Under the pieces are notes generated by a model, which worked only from the letters and a program-made list of their open reading frames with translations, was not told where the DNA came from and ran no database searches. The position numbers and the translations under genes were made by a program. DNA of 64,000 nt from Ascidia mentula (lineage: Eukaryota; Chordata; Ascidiacea; Phlebobranchia; Ascidiidae). The stretch is taken from assembly GCA_947561715.1 (NCBI GenBank), contig OX387197.1, forward strand, positions 26,686,266 through 26,750,265, written 5' to 3'. This document shows, piece by piece, positions 30,404-42,184 of this stretch; position 1 is the stretch's first letter; the number at the start of each line of letters is the position of its first letter.

Positions 30404-31411
30404 TTAATCAATAATATCCATATCAGTATAGGGGAGGCCCCCAACGACAGACGATTCCAACGCACAAGTATCCGATGACGTAACCGGACAATTTGTGACA
30501 TCATCCTCCACTTTTGAGCACGAGTTTTGATGCGCTGAAAAAAACACACAAAATATGAAACGAAGGACAACAAAATGTTTAAAATCGCACGATTTTGTTT
30601 TCAATGTCATCCAGTCTGACCTTTGTCGTCATCGTCGGGTGAAACTGTGACGTCAGTTACGACCCCCCTGTCTTGGTTCAAAGCTTCATCCCCACGCACG
30701 TTGCAATTTTCATCAAATATGTCCTGCAACAAGACACAATAAACAACTTCTCGATATGCTCTGCTCCTAATTCGTATCTATTCTTAAAAAAGTTCACAGT
30801 TGATTGCACTCACTTCGTATCGAATAAGGGGTTCCCCCGAAATTTCGTCAACGGATCCTGGTTCCACACTGCTGTCCTTGCCCGTATAAAGCGCAGCCAT
30901 GTAGAAGAACTCTGCGTCGTCCTCTGGCGGATCTGGCTCACCTTCGTCTTCAACCACGGGCGGCGCTCGTGTGCCACTCTTTTCATCACTGCGATTCGTC
31001 TTTCCATCCGATGACGTCGGTCGCGTCGATTGGTCTGTGGACAGAATAGGTTTCACCACAATCTCGACCCCGCGAGTTCATTCAAGTCCAAAATGGGATT
31101 TTAAACAAAAAGGATGAACCTTCGTCTAAACTCCATATGAGGACGTTTTAGTGTCAAACAATTATTTCATCTTACCGAAATCTTTCGAATAAAAGCTGCA
31201 CAAAATAAAAATGGAAGAATATGTTAAGTTGAAGCTCTAACGATCTTGCCGGAAAACCTTCACCTTAAATTATATTTTACCCTGAAACCCCTTTGCCACC
31301 AGGTGGCGCATGTTTTTGCTCAAAATAAACGTTGTAATCGCGATATTTATTACTTGTATCGCAATATTCGATTGTAGGTATCGCAAAGGTGATTTTCCAA
31401 CCTGGGGCCAT
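30404..31411 (-). CDS. Small acidic protein of unknown function
   Basis: Five minus-strand exons join in phase: 31411-31281, 31195-31176 (a 20-nt microexon), 31034-30814, 30723-30621 and 30534-30404; 201 residues. An in-frame TGA lies three codons before the ATG, supporting this start. The N-terminal 45 residues (MAPGWKITFAIPTIEYCDTS, then NKYRDYNVYFEQK) look like beta strands of a small globular domain, with a faint likeness to the first strands of a PX domain; the rest of such a domain is missing. The remainder is acidic and low in hydrophobics (EDEGEPDPPEDDAEFFYMAA; SPDDDDK) and ends DMDIID. No signal peptide or membrane helix. I do not recognise the family. It lies 487 bp downstream of USP19 on the same strand. 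I first took it for an alternative USP19 tail, but the phases do not allow that join. Confidence 0.6.
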
Positions 31412-31644
31412 TTGTATTCAATTCACTGTTAATTATTCACCGTGCCGTTAACAAGTATTGTAAAAGCTATACACAAGAGGGCACAAATTTCTTGCCTGAC
31501 GCTGTTCGGTTTTCGATTATTTCCGCCAACATAAAACACTCGGCAACATCGCAACCACATGTTCAACCTTGTTTCAGATAAGTAGATATAATGAGTATAT
31601 TGTGTGGTTGTTTCCGTCAGACATATTGTACGTCAATTAATATC

Positions 31645-31769
31645 TTCTTCTGGCGTTTATTTTATTCACCAACGTTTCGCATCCAACACCATTACCCTGA
31701 TAAACCCATGTTAAACTGGAGTCGAAACGTCGGTGAAGAAAAAAAATACGTTTAATTGTGCCAGAAGAA
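31645..31769. repeat. Foldback repeat with GAAACGT core and TTCTTCTGGC ends
   Basis: The ends TTCTTCTGGC (31645-31654) and GCCAGAAGAA (31760-31769) are inverted, and the inner parts also pair (CACCAACGTTTCG and CGAAACGTCGGTG). The centre holds CTGATAA, a helix-forming stretch, and GAAAC, a degraded hammerhead-like order. It is related to the elements at 33834-33912 and 44323-44482. Confidence 0.6.
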
Positions 31770-31898
31770 AAAGTTTAATTTGAATAAAGAAAACAGGCAC
31801 GGGACAATTTCAAACCACCCCCAGTACCACAGTGGAGCCGGAGACCCGGCGAGCGTCCCCCCCCTCCCCTATGACCCCGCATGACCCTGTGTTCCCGT

Positions 31899-34800
31899 TT
31901 ATGGAAAAGATAATTTCGGACAGTGGATCAAACTGATGTAAGAAATAACCGCCCCCCGTCCTCTCCGCCCATTAACAATATTAACCTGTGGCTTTTCCCT
32001 CGTTTTGGAATCTTTTCTCTCCAGTTGGCTGGGGTGGGAATGCGTCCTGTACGATAACGGGACACCATTATATGTAAGAAGTCCAACGTAGATATTGTAA
32101 TAACCGACGTTCCATCCATATGATATTAAATTCCAAGCAAATATTGTAAATACAAATACTACATAATAATATCTAATAGCACCAGGGTCTGTATTACTAA
32201 GAAACAAAGTAAAGAATTTATCGAAAAACTTTCGACCACATGACACAAGGTGCAGTAGTGAAGGTAGACTTGCCACGTTGGTGAGGATTGGAGCCGATCT
32301 TTTCTTGTACATGACAACGTAGGCCGCCTTACTCACAACCTGGTTCGTATTGAGGAGACTTCGGACGTGGCTGTCGTCACACAATCTCCAATCTGTAATT
32401 GTGACCATAGGCGTCGATTTTTTAACGTTTTGTAAAATATCAAGGGTGACTTTTTTAGGTTTTAGAAACACGCAAAAAAAAGTTTGTCAGTCGTATCGCA
32501 TTAAACATCGGTAAACGACGTTAATTCCGTTTCGTGTAACTTTGTTGCGTAACAATTCACGAGACACTTGTGTTTGTCCTGATTGTGACGGTAATAATAC
32601 AGGTCTTTTGAAACTAGCTTAACGCATAGTATAATGTATGTGGTTTTTCTGACAATAATTTTTAATTTCAACGAAATCCAGGGGTGACAATACATGCGTT
32701 GTCACCCCTGTTTGTTTGTGAGGGGTGACCTGTCACCCCAGTCACCCCTAAATCGACGCCTATGATTGTGACGTAACAATTGATGGCAAGTAATTGGAAT
32801 ATATTTTGCTCATCATTTGGAGTACGTCGAACAGCAAAAAATACTACAGACGTAGACATAATAATTATGACGTCATTCTCACCAATTTCGCTTTGTGACG
32901 TGTCGGCTTCCGCCGGAAGTCGAACGTATGACGTATAATGACCCCCGAATATCCCACCATGATGATTTACCACCGCATAGAGATCGTATATGTGAGATGA
33001 ACCTTTTTCGGCTGGGTCGGCGCAGAATTCGGACATGTCCAACCCACTATGGTAGAAAGTCACGATTTAAACATGAAGTGGTTTCTTCCTAACTTCCTGT
33101 TTGGTTTCCACTTTAGTGTATTTTGTATCAACTTTTGTAGCTGAACGGGATTTTGGATTTAATCCGAAATCCCAATTTAACCAAGTTGATTTTGCAGCGC
33201 AAATCCATTGCATGGTGCAAATATGGCACAATATTTACACGAACAAATACGACAACTTCACGAATGTTTCAAAAAGGGATTCACCTGACGGGGAAGTCTA
33301 TGTAGGTGTCAATCTTGTCCCTCCACAGAAGATTTTTGAATGAGAATCGTTTGAGTTGAAGGATAAGGACGTCGGGGAGTTGCCAGATCGAAATTCGCTT
33401 CGTTGCCTCGCGATGCTTCTTACAGTTGGGACAGTACCTAAAGTGAAACCGGCCAACTTGTAATGGGGGAAATGGTAACGAACAGATTTGTGTTGGTTGC
33501 AGTTTGTGAATGGCCTAGAATAATTCGGTCCTCCGGTGTTTTTTATAAAAACCCTCCAGTATTTGGTAAACCTTCAGTACAACCCATAACCCGGAATACT
33601 TGATTTTCTCGAACGGTGACCAGTTCGATATTACGATTAACAAATTTAATAATATAGGGGTGGAAAAATAATTCCGTTTCCAGAGCTTTTGTGTCAAAAG
33701 CTGGTTTCCGGTTGTCTGGGCAACGAGGTATGACGTAATGTAAGCCAGGAAAGTATGGGAGGTTTTAAACGGTTATAAATATTTAATGGGAATCATTATT
33801 GTGACACTTAAGTTACGAAAGTGTTCACTTGAAACTAACGTTTCGTCCACCATCCGGCGAGATTTTCTCAGGGTTATGTCGCAACGAAAAAAATATATTG
33901 TGCCAGAAGAACAATTCCTATTAATTGCTATGCCTGGCAGCAAAAATACAACTGTGCTTATAAGTATTATCCGAGTTACTGAAAATGTCTTAAGGGAATC
34001 GCTCCCAGAATTCAGAACTCACCAAGCTTCATCCGATGACAGAACTTCAGGTTCGGTGAAAAGGTTTAGACATGATTGGATGTTCGCCTTATCTTCCTTC
34101 TGCTGGTGCAACGCAACCGTATCGTAATCCTGTTGGAAAAATAAGTTCACAAAACTATTTAGTTTTGTTTTTCAACGTGGGTTTTTTTTAACTTGAACAA
34201 CTTTACCAAATTCGACATCTTACTTTAATATCTTTCAATACTTATTTTTTGTGACCTCGCTAAAATTTGTGACTTACAACAGTGACGAAACTCTACTGTC
34301 AGGTATTCAAATCACAAAAAAAAATCCTTTTAACGCAAGATAATTTAAAGATGAATCACGAACAACTGATCCCAACTTACAATTGGAGTACTTTCAACTT
34401 TAACGAACATGGATTGTTTGATGTCAGTTTGCCAATCAAGCGTGAGAAGCTTCTGGTCGCTAAGATCCAATAACTCGTCGCCTGAAAGAACAACAAAAAA
34501 ATTTCTCACTAAACACTCCAACATTGCATAACGCAGCACCAGAACCATCCAGTGCCGACCCATTCCACCCCCCAACCACAATCCGACTTTGTAAAACCGG
34601 TACCTAGATTTACATTGACTTTTATGTCTTCATGCATGAAATATTTTATATACCTTGGTCGTCGACGCAATCTTGCGCAGAATAATTTGTGACAGAATTC
34701 CAATCTGTCCTGGAAACAGTGAAAGGATATTCTGCAAAGATATAAAAAATATTTTTTAAAGATTTCGTGAACAAAGGTACATCTTCCCTCTTTCACTTTG

Positions 34801-37800
34801 GAAGTTACAAAACATATCGACAAGAAATTTGACTGACGAGAAAGTAATAATATTGGTTGTAGGAACATTTTCATGTGGAAATAAAAAAAATTGAGAGTTT
34901 TGATCCCTGTTACCATACTGCGATGTTACAGCCGTACAGCCCTACGTATAGGTTTCGCAAATTCAATCTTGGTGTGTGGCAAAATTCCATACGGGATAAG
35001 CGCGTCACTGGTTTATTAAAGTTGAGGACCGTGACGTTTTCATGTTGGATAGAACGAGAACAACAAAAACATTGAGTAATAAAATAGAAAATGGTGTCCT
35101 TGTCCTATGCAATCCTTGTTTACAAAGTTAAAAGAAAAACCCCGGAACGAATTTCAAGCCATGGGGTTTATTCTCACCTTCGCTGGAAGTGATGGATTCG
35201 GTCTGAGATTCGTTTTGTTGGAAGAAAGTGACGTTGACAGAACGTCTGCGAAATATCAAAAACGAAAGTTAAAAATTCCTGTGAAGTAACAACTTTTTAA
35301 ATGTCAGCCGGTTTATTTTATTTACTCCGGACATCGGTTTTGTTATCGCGACCGTCATCAGTTGCTGCTAAAAAGAAAACATAAAATCAGGAGAACCTTA
35401 ACCATAACAGCGCACTCGCTTGGTAAATTGGAACAGAAACTTATATATATTTGGACACTTTGTTATTAAGCAAGTGTCGATATATAGAGAGCTGGAAAGC
35501 GCAACGAGATAAAACAGTTGCCAGTTACTCTCTGCCAAGAAGCTATATTTGAACCGATAGGTGGTGGCCATGGAAACTCAGGCATGGATATTTTTACACA
35601 AACCAACTTAAATATGAGTGGACAACCCTAGCAACCGACCTGGCGCCCGCCAACATGACGTTGCAGAGATTCTTGTACGTTGCTTCGTGTTTCGGAATAC
35701 AGATGAAGAATGGAGAGCCGGTTAGTTCTAATTTGCGGGTACACGATTTCCGATGTATCGGCCAGTCGGCTCTCTGGCATTCTCTACACACGGAAAATAT
35801 GGTTTAATATTTCTATGCAACAATGCATTATTTTAAAATTACTTCTACATAATGGAAAAGATTTTGCAAATTCGACCAAGACGAGAGAGGGGATCTTTTC
35901 TTTTCTTGGCTGGATTTCAACAAATGATTTTCACCGTATTAAAAACACATAAAATTTGTAAATGTTTTAATTTAAACCATAAAAAAAACATGTATTTTCA
36001 AAGTTAAAATCAGATCAGAATATATTTTCATAATAAGCATCGTCAGTTTCTTATTCTTATTCAGGTAATTTTATTTCAAAACAGCCAGTTTGCACTGTGA
36101 CATTTGTTCGAAATTTGCGCGAATAATTCCAGAACTTACTGGTTGCAATATCCGACTCTCATGCAGTTGAGGCAACGTTTCAGTCTCGTGGATTGGGGGA
36201 TGTTTTTGCAGTGTGAGCAGTAAAGAGTGAGTTCGGGCACCGTCTTCCTCTGCATCACAATCAGTTCGTACATCCCTCTCTCTCCAGTCGCATCCGCGCA
36301 TTTCGTCTCCTGGCTTTAAACCGACGTTCGGTTAGTGTCTATCACGGGGAACCCTCCATTTTGCGCAGGTGAATTTGAGGAATTTATTTATGGAATTGCA
36401 TTTTGGTCCCAATCCCTGGCACCGGCCCTGGGAGCCACTTATAACCGTACAGAAAGAACAAATTCTTGGCCCTAATTTAGAAATTCGTGATGCACACCGC
36501 TTTGGAAGCCTGTTGCGCCATAATCCAAGCTGCCAACTCCCTGTGTTAATTATGACAAATTCCTTCAAACCAGTCTTAAACCAAGGGGATATCTTGAACG
36601 TTAAAACACAAAAAAACTAAGATTTTAAAAACACTCACACGAAGATGACGTCATTGGAGTGAATTTCGTCGAGGGGTGAAGTTGGAAGAAAGAATTTATA
36701 AATTCTGTGTTTGTAAATCTCAAACATTTGCAGCTGAAATATAAGTAAGTGTGAAAACAAACACAGTAAGTTGCAAGTTACTACAGGCAAGGGACTGGAA
36801 ATAGATATTTTCCACCACTGTCTGTTAGTGATAAAAACTCACCTTATTCGCTGGAACGTTCATCTTCGATCCTACCATCCTGAAAACATCCATAGCAGTT
36901 CCCCCAGAACTCGCCACACCAAGCAATATCTGCATAGTTTGGTAAATTAAACATGTTTATTTGACCGTACTTGGTCGGCCAAGTTGTCTGGAAGGAGTCA
37001 CACCAAGCAGAACTAATGAGACCTTATAGGTCGAAACAGTGGCAATACGCATGCAGCTCACAGAAATGTTTATTTTATTTTGCAAAAACCTAACACAACA
37101 CATTTTGTCGCATGGATTTAAACTCCTAGGTTTGTACCTTGCATGGTTTTAGACTGGTGTCAGCGTAATAGAAGTGGAAGGCCATGGATCTTTTATCCTT
37201 TGGGAGTGGAACTGGGAGGAATAGGAAAGGATCGAACTTCACCGAACACTGCAGACAACAAGACAATGTTAATAAATTGAATGAGTTCGTAAATACAAAA
37301 TTCTTTAACTGAACCCCAATCTTCACTAAAATTTGAAATCATTTTTGCAAGATTCGTGGAAACAATTATTTAAGAAGTCATTTTACAAAAAGCACCCAAA
37401 TACCTTTTTTTACCAATCACATTTAGAGAATATGCATTTCTTTTTCAGTTTAATAAAAAATTACCCCTTTTTGTTGAGAAGTTAATGAGACGTAAAGAGA
37501 CACTCACGTGACCACAAGCTGGACAATCAAGCTTCGATTTATACATTCCATGGAACAAGTCAACAATGAAAGAGTCGTTACGGGATCTGTGAAGCTTCCA
37601 ACTCTCTTCTGCCACCACGTGGTCGGGTCGGTCACTCTCATCGTTGGCCTATTTAAACGAAATCAGTCAAATCGATAAAGGACACCAAACCGACCCATCT
37701 CACAGTGTGAACACCAAACCTACCCACCTCAGAGTGTGAACACCAAACCTACCCATCTCACAGTATGAACACCAAACCTACCCACCTCAGAGTACGGTTT

Positions 37801-40800
37801 CACCACAATTCTATTGACATCTTCATGAATTGTGTCGAGTAGAAAGGACATGAACTCCTGTGCGTCGTGCTGCATGAAATCAGTGAAGCGTGGCTCTTTC
37901 AACCCGACTGTGGACTGGAAATAAACCTTGTTTAACGACGTCATAATCGAATCAAATCACGCCCAGGCAATACACAAAAAGTAATGTTATAAGTATCGAA
38001 GATGTGTCAACTCTATAACGCCCCAGAGGATTGTGGCGCCAGGTTTAATTGCATTACGCGTGTTGCCAATGCCAACAGTCAGCATCATACATGCAGAACA
38101 TACAACAAGGTGCGAGATACCTTGAATTTCGCCGGTGAAAATGAACCTTGTCGACCCGACCAGACTTGTTGGAATAATCCGGCAACAGCTTTCACCATCT
38201 CACCTTTCATGCCAAGTGGGTTTGTTGTATTTATTTCCTTCTCATACATTCCCTCTGCACACAGACATATTTCGACGATGATTTCGGGTTTTTGTGAAAT
38301 CGATGAATGAAAATAAAATTTAATGATGTCGGATTCAAATAAAACAAATTGTGACGCAAAACCGGCTTTGCCTTTTATTATATTGACTGTTTTCAACGAG
38401 ATCAAATAATTTAAGTATGATCAAATTAAACTTGTTCAAACCCAGCAAGTAGTTCTTGAGTTCGGTGGTGTTGGCCAACGCTTGGAGGACGCTGTTCATG
38501 AAGCAAGTATTTCCAAGATTGTTGAGACCTGCATGGGCGATAAAATAGAGAAATTATCACTGGAGCAAACGTAATCAAGTTGGATTTTCTTTATCTCAGT
38601 GGTTCTTAACAAGTGGGAAATTATATGGTTGTAAGTGGAAAGTTAGTCGCCACCGAAGGATGTAAACGTGGTTACAGTAAACGCAGAAATAATGCCATGC
38701 TTTCGCATAGCAAGGCGGGATCGCCCCACTGCGCAGGAACTTTATATTTGGCGATCACAGCTCTAATATTTTGATCATAAGGTTCTCGCTCCGACTTGTC
38801 GGGAAAAGTGGCTGATCCAAGTTGGCTACAATGCCTGTGAACCTTAGTTACAGTAAATATATGATGTTTCGTATTTACTGTGTGTCGTATACGCATATTG
38901 CCGATTGTAAAGCGGTCAAAAAAATTGACGTAATAGTTGGAAAACCCTCATTGTAATTGTTTAACATCGTTATTTCATAATCAGTTCTCCACGTAATGCA
39001 AATACCGGAGGCATTCTCAGCGGATGTATTTTTTAATACTAGAACGTTTAATACTAAATCTTGTTACGGTAAAGACATTGTTGCTTTCAAAGAACAATCA
39101 AATAATCAATTCCGTTTAAACTGAAAGTAAGAAAAGGTTAAGAACCACTGCTTTATTACATCGTCACCAACTCCGGAATGGTGAATCCCCATTTAAATTG
39201 TCGGTCACCTTACCTGTTAACCCCAGCTTGCAAGTTGATTCCGATGAAACCTTTGTAGGAGCGGGAATTTCTTTTTTCTTGATCTCAATGTCAGTGATTC
39301 CGGTCTCCATTGATTTTTCCAATCCATTCTCTGCACATTCGTCTGCAAAAAACAAAACGTTTCAACGCAACATTTTTTTAAATGGTTTGGCAAGCAACAT
39401 TAAGCCATTTTTTGAGATAAAATTTGGGTATTTTTGAATCATTTTTAAAAAATATAGTAAAAATTTACTACACAACTTTTTGGTATGTTTCATCACGCTT
39501 GAGTGATCGACCCTTACCTATTTTCTGCCAGTTTGAAGGTAAAGAGATTTTGTCATTTAAGGTGTTCTGTTGCATGGATGGTTTATCTGCAAATTAATAC
39601 GAAAATAAGGTATTAAATTGACAAAAGGAGCATATACTGTATTTTTTGTACAATATTTCCAGCATGCTAGGTATTTTGACAATGAGACTATGTACTTCCA
39701 CGAAAAATTAGATGTTATTAGGGGATAGTTTTCAGGCCATTGACACACACTTATCGCAAGCAGTTGAACCAAAATATTATGAAAAATATCAACATCTCTG
39801 CCAATATACATTGCATGCAAAAAAGTCAGCATAGTAAAACTAGTTTGTTACCGATTAAGTATTTCCACTTTCCGGGTATTTTCTTATGCAAATGAACTTC
39901 CATTGTTTTGCTTAAAATTCGGTGCGAGCATTTGTCAGGAATCACAAAATCACTGCAAGAAAATGTCGAGAAAATATGTTTGATGAAATTATGCCAACTT
40001 CTCAGCTAATACTCACAAGAGGGCAGCTGTCCACAGCAAGGACGTTTCCTCAGTCGTTCCATGTTTCTCATGAAATCTTTGATCACTGACAAAAAAAAGT
40101 TTGCAGAATAAAATCTGCATCCAAAATGGGCATTACCTATGAAGCTTACCAAGTTTTCATTGTAATGGTTAAGTTTTTTTCCTCATACACCACAGTGACA
40201 CCTAGTGGATCAAGCTGAGCAATGTAGATCGTCAAAACAAGTTTTAGATCTCCCTGTTCCCGAAAACATAATAAGTAAAAAACTTATCCGCATTCTAACA
40301 AAATATTTATCTTCAGGTTTCTCACCACACAAAAATGGTATATAGTTAAGATTTCAAACTATTTTAAGTTTCTCTTATCAACCTGTCGATACCAAGAATT
40401 TGCAAAGAGGAATTTGCTGTTCAACTTACTGTGTCATACCAGTCATGCTTAACGGTTCGTAAGTGATACGTTTGCTGTCTCAACTCCTTCACGGCCTCAA
40501 GGTCCTTCTTAACCCTGCCCCTCTCTGCAGGTAAAACACAATATAATCTTACACCCAGGAAAACACGAGTTATATTAATATCTTTTTTCTCCTTGCCTAA
40601 TTAGGAGACAAACATTCGATTAGGTGGAAGCTGGACAATGAAAAACAGAGACATGCAATAATAAGGGGAGCATGTTTAATGAGCAACCACGTCCACGATT
40701 TACAAAAATACATTCAAACACCCACATTGTTCAAATGTGTCAGTAAAGAAAAATCAGAATATTTTTTTGGAAAATAATTTTTTTTTTGTTATAAATTATT

Positions 40801-42184
40801 TATTGGTTACCTTCCTGACAATTTGAAGATACGGTTGGCCGATTTCCACCCTTTAAAATCCCATTCCTCAGTATCGTTCCATTTGATATTGTCACATTTT
40901 CTTTAATTGTTTTGACTTCCATCTATTTGTTATAAAGTAAAATGTAATATATCCGTTACAAGTAAAGAGATGAAGTTATAAACATGTGGATGTATTTTTT
41001 AGCATTTTTTCACATCTACTGTAGAAGAACAATAAAAATAGAGTTGACCTTTTCTGTTTCAAGTTTGCTGACATCGTTGATTTTGGAAAAGTCACCTTGA
41101 TTACCAGGCATTCCGTTGCATTTGTTTGTGTCAGATTTCTAGCAACACAAATAAAGCTTTTGGTTTGTGAAACTTTGAGATATATTCCACACAACAAACA
41201 ATGCAGACGGAAACAAAAAAATCACAAAGGGTTTCTGGTGGACATTTTAAATCAATACAATGTCATAAAATCCCACAGACAAACACAATTAAAAAGCACA
41301 AAGAAACATGGATGAGAAGAAAGATTTATGTGCATTGTCAGAACAAGAATGGGAGAGGGGAAAATTCACAATGTGGGATTTCTACAAACAAGGTACAGAA
41401 TAAAATCAATAACAGATTCCAAAAGAAAATGTTGATTAGAAAGGATTGCATCAGTGCTCTACATGGAAAGCAATACAAATGCAACAGTGTGGGCTGTTTG
41501 TGTGTCAAGAAATATAAACATGTTTATTAAATTATATAATTAGAGCAGTACCTTGAGAAACTTCCAATGCATTCCTATTTTTCTTTTGTGGAGAATCAAG
41601 ATCAGTTTTTCTTTGTCTTGGTTCCGTTGACTTGTGTGTGGATCAATTTCACCATACAAGTCCAGTTGGACTGACTGACCACCTAAACAATATTTTTTTT
41701 GCATGAAATTACAAAATTAACATAATAACCCTAATATCTTTATGATGTTGACAGTTTTTACTAAGATTAACTTTTGCATTTTGTATGGCCAACAAAAAAC
41801 TTAATGAAGTAATCCACAATACCCAAGCAAAATTTGACAAAATACCCCAGTGCATTTTCCATACCTGAAATAGTTAGGGCACAAGAATTGTTGGTAACTT
41901 TAACTGAAACATCTTTAAAGTCCAAAGAAGCATCATTACCCTTAAACACAAGGTACACGTGGGACTGTGTCTGTGACCAACTTGTCTTGAAATGTGCTAA
42001 AAATAATGTGTAGGTTATGAAGTTGTATTTTAACAGCACATGCTAAAATATAACTGGAATAAATATATTTTATAATATCACCTTTACAAAGGGTTAGACC
42101 ACATTTTCACTTTGCACACTTACACATTACAAGCAGCGTTGTCAATCCACCATTACAACAAAGTTTCACATTAATTTCCTGCAT
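31899..42184 (-). CDS. USP19: Ubiquitin carboxyl-terminal hydrolase 19 (tail-anchored deubiquitinase)
   Basis: I joined 27 minus-strand exons in phase, from 42184-42124 to 32392-31899, giving 1119 residues (human 1318). Order of domains: two CS (p23-like) domains in the first ten exons ([39 protein letters not shown]). The peptidase starts at 38528-38442 with the Cys box [16 protein letters not shown], then [17 protein letters not shown] zinc finger is inserted (36313-36140 and 35783-35640: [31 protein letters not shown]), next a ubiquitin-like part, then [20 protein letters not shown]. The His box is [20 protein letters not shown], and CDDS follows. The last exon encodes YVVMYKKR and a hydrophobic anchor ([20 protein letters not shown]) as in the ER form of human USP19. 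Human USP19 acts in ER-associated degradation and protein secretion. The start is uncertain: ATG at 42184 could instead be part of an AG splice acceptor with an upstream exon. Confidence 0.92.
32406..32764 (-). mobile_element. hAT-like MITE in the last USP19 intron (copy 1)
   Basis: 359 bp bounded by inverted ends CATAGGCGTCGATTT and AAATCGACGCCTATG, with an exact 8-bp target duplication ATTGTGAC at 32398-32405 and 32765-32772. Eight-bp duplications are typical of the hAT superfamily. The right side holds nested GGGGTGAC/GTCACCCC palindromes. There is no transposase. A second copy in the opposite orientation lies at 45742-46222. Confidence 0.85.
33834..33912. repeat. Truncated copy of the GAAACGT/CCAGAAG foldback family
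   Basis: GGTGGACGAAACGTTAG on the minus strand and TTGTGCCAGAAGAAC on the plus strand match the two parts of the 31645-31769 element. One arm is cut short. It lies in a USP19 intron. Confidence 0.5.
37005..37062 (+). repeat. Decayed relative of the hammerhead foldback arm
   Basis: CTAATGA, then GACCT..AGGTC, then GAAACAGTG and ATGCAGCTCA match the right arm of the 16763-17006 element. One core base differs (CTAATGA for CTGATGA) and the cleavage triplet region has diverged, so it is probably inactive. It lies in a USP19 intron. Confidence 0.6.
37681..37797. repeat. 29-bp tandem repeat overlapping a USP19 splice donor
   Basis: About four units of a 29-bp sequence (GTGTGAACACCAAACCTACC plus nine bases) with period starts at 37705, 37734, 37763 and 37792. 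The last unit overlaps the end of the coding exon 37914-37786, so the donor GAG/GTGGGT is part of the repeat and is duplicated exactly 58 bp further into the intron at 37728. Confidence 0.8.
38597..39150. mobile_element. hAT-like non-autonomous element in a USP19 intron
   Basis: Inverted ends CAGTGGTTCTTAAC (38597) and GTTAAGAACCACTG (39150) are the common hAT terminal sequence. The flanks CTTTATCT and CTTTATTA agree at six of eight positions, as expected for an aged 8-bp target duplication. It carries no transposase, and a SINE copy is inserted within it (38682-38846). Confidence 0.8.
38682..38846 (-). mobile_element. SINE copy nested in the hAT-like element
   Basis: Flanked by an exact 11-bp duplication GTTACAGTAAA at 38671-38681 and 38847-38857. 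It shares CGACTTGTCGGGAAAA and TACAATGCCTG parts with the SINE at 53514 and, on the other strand, GAGCTGTGATCGCCAA and CCTGCGCAGTGGGGCGATC with the copy at 56426. It is therefore younger than the hAT-like element it interrupts. Strand is uncertain, because the shared blocks run in both orientations relative to the 53514 copy. Confidence 0.7.

Noticed and set aside
30404-31411. Alternative soluble C-terminus of USP19
   Set aside because: The exon phases do not join to the USP19 exons ending at 32883 or to plausible donors in the last exon, whereas they join perfectly to an ATG-starting exon at 31411-31281.
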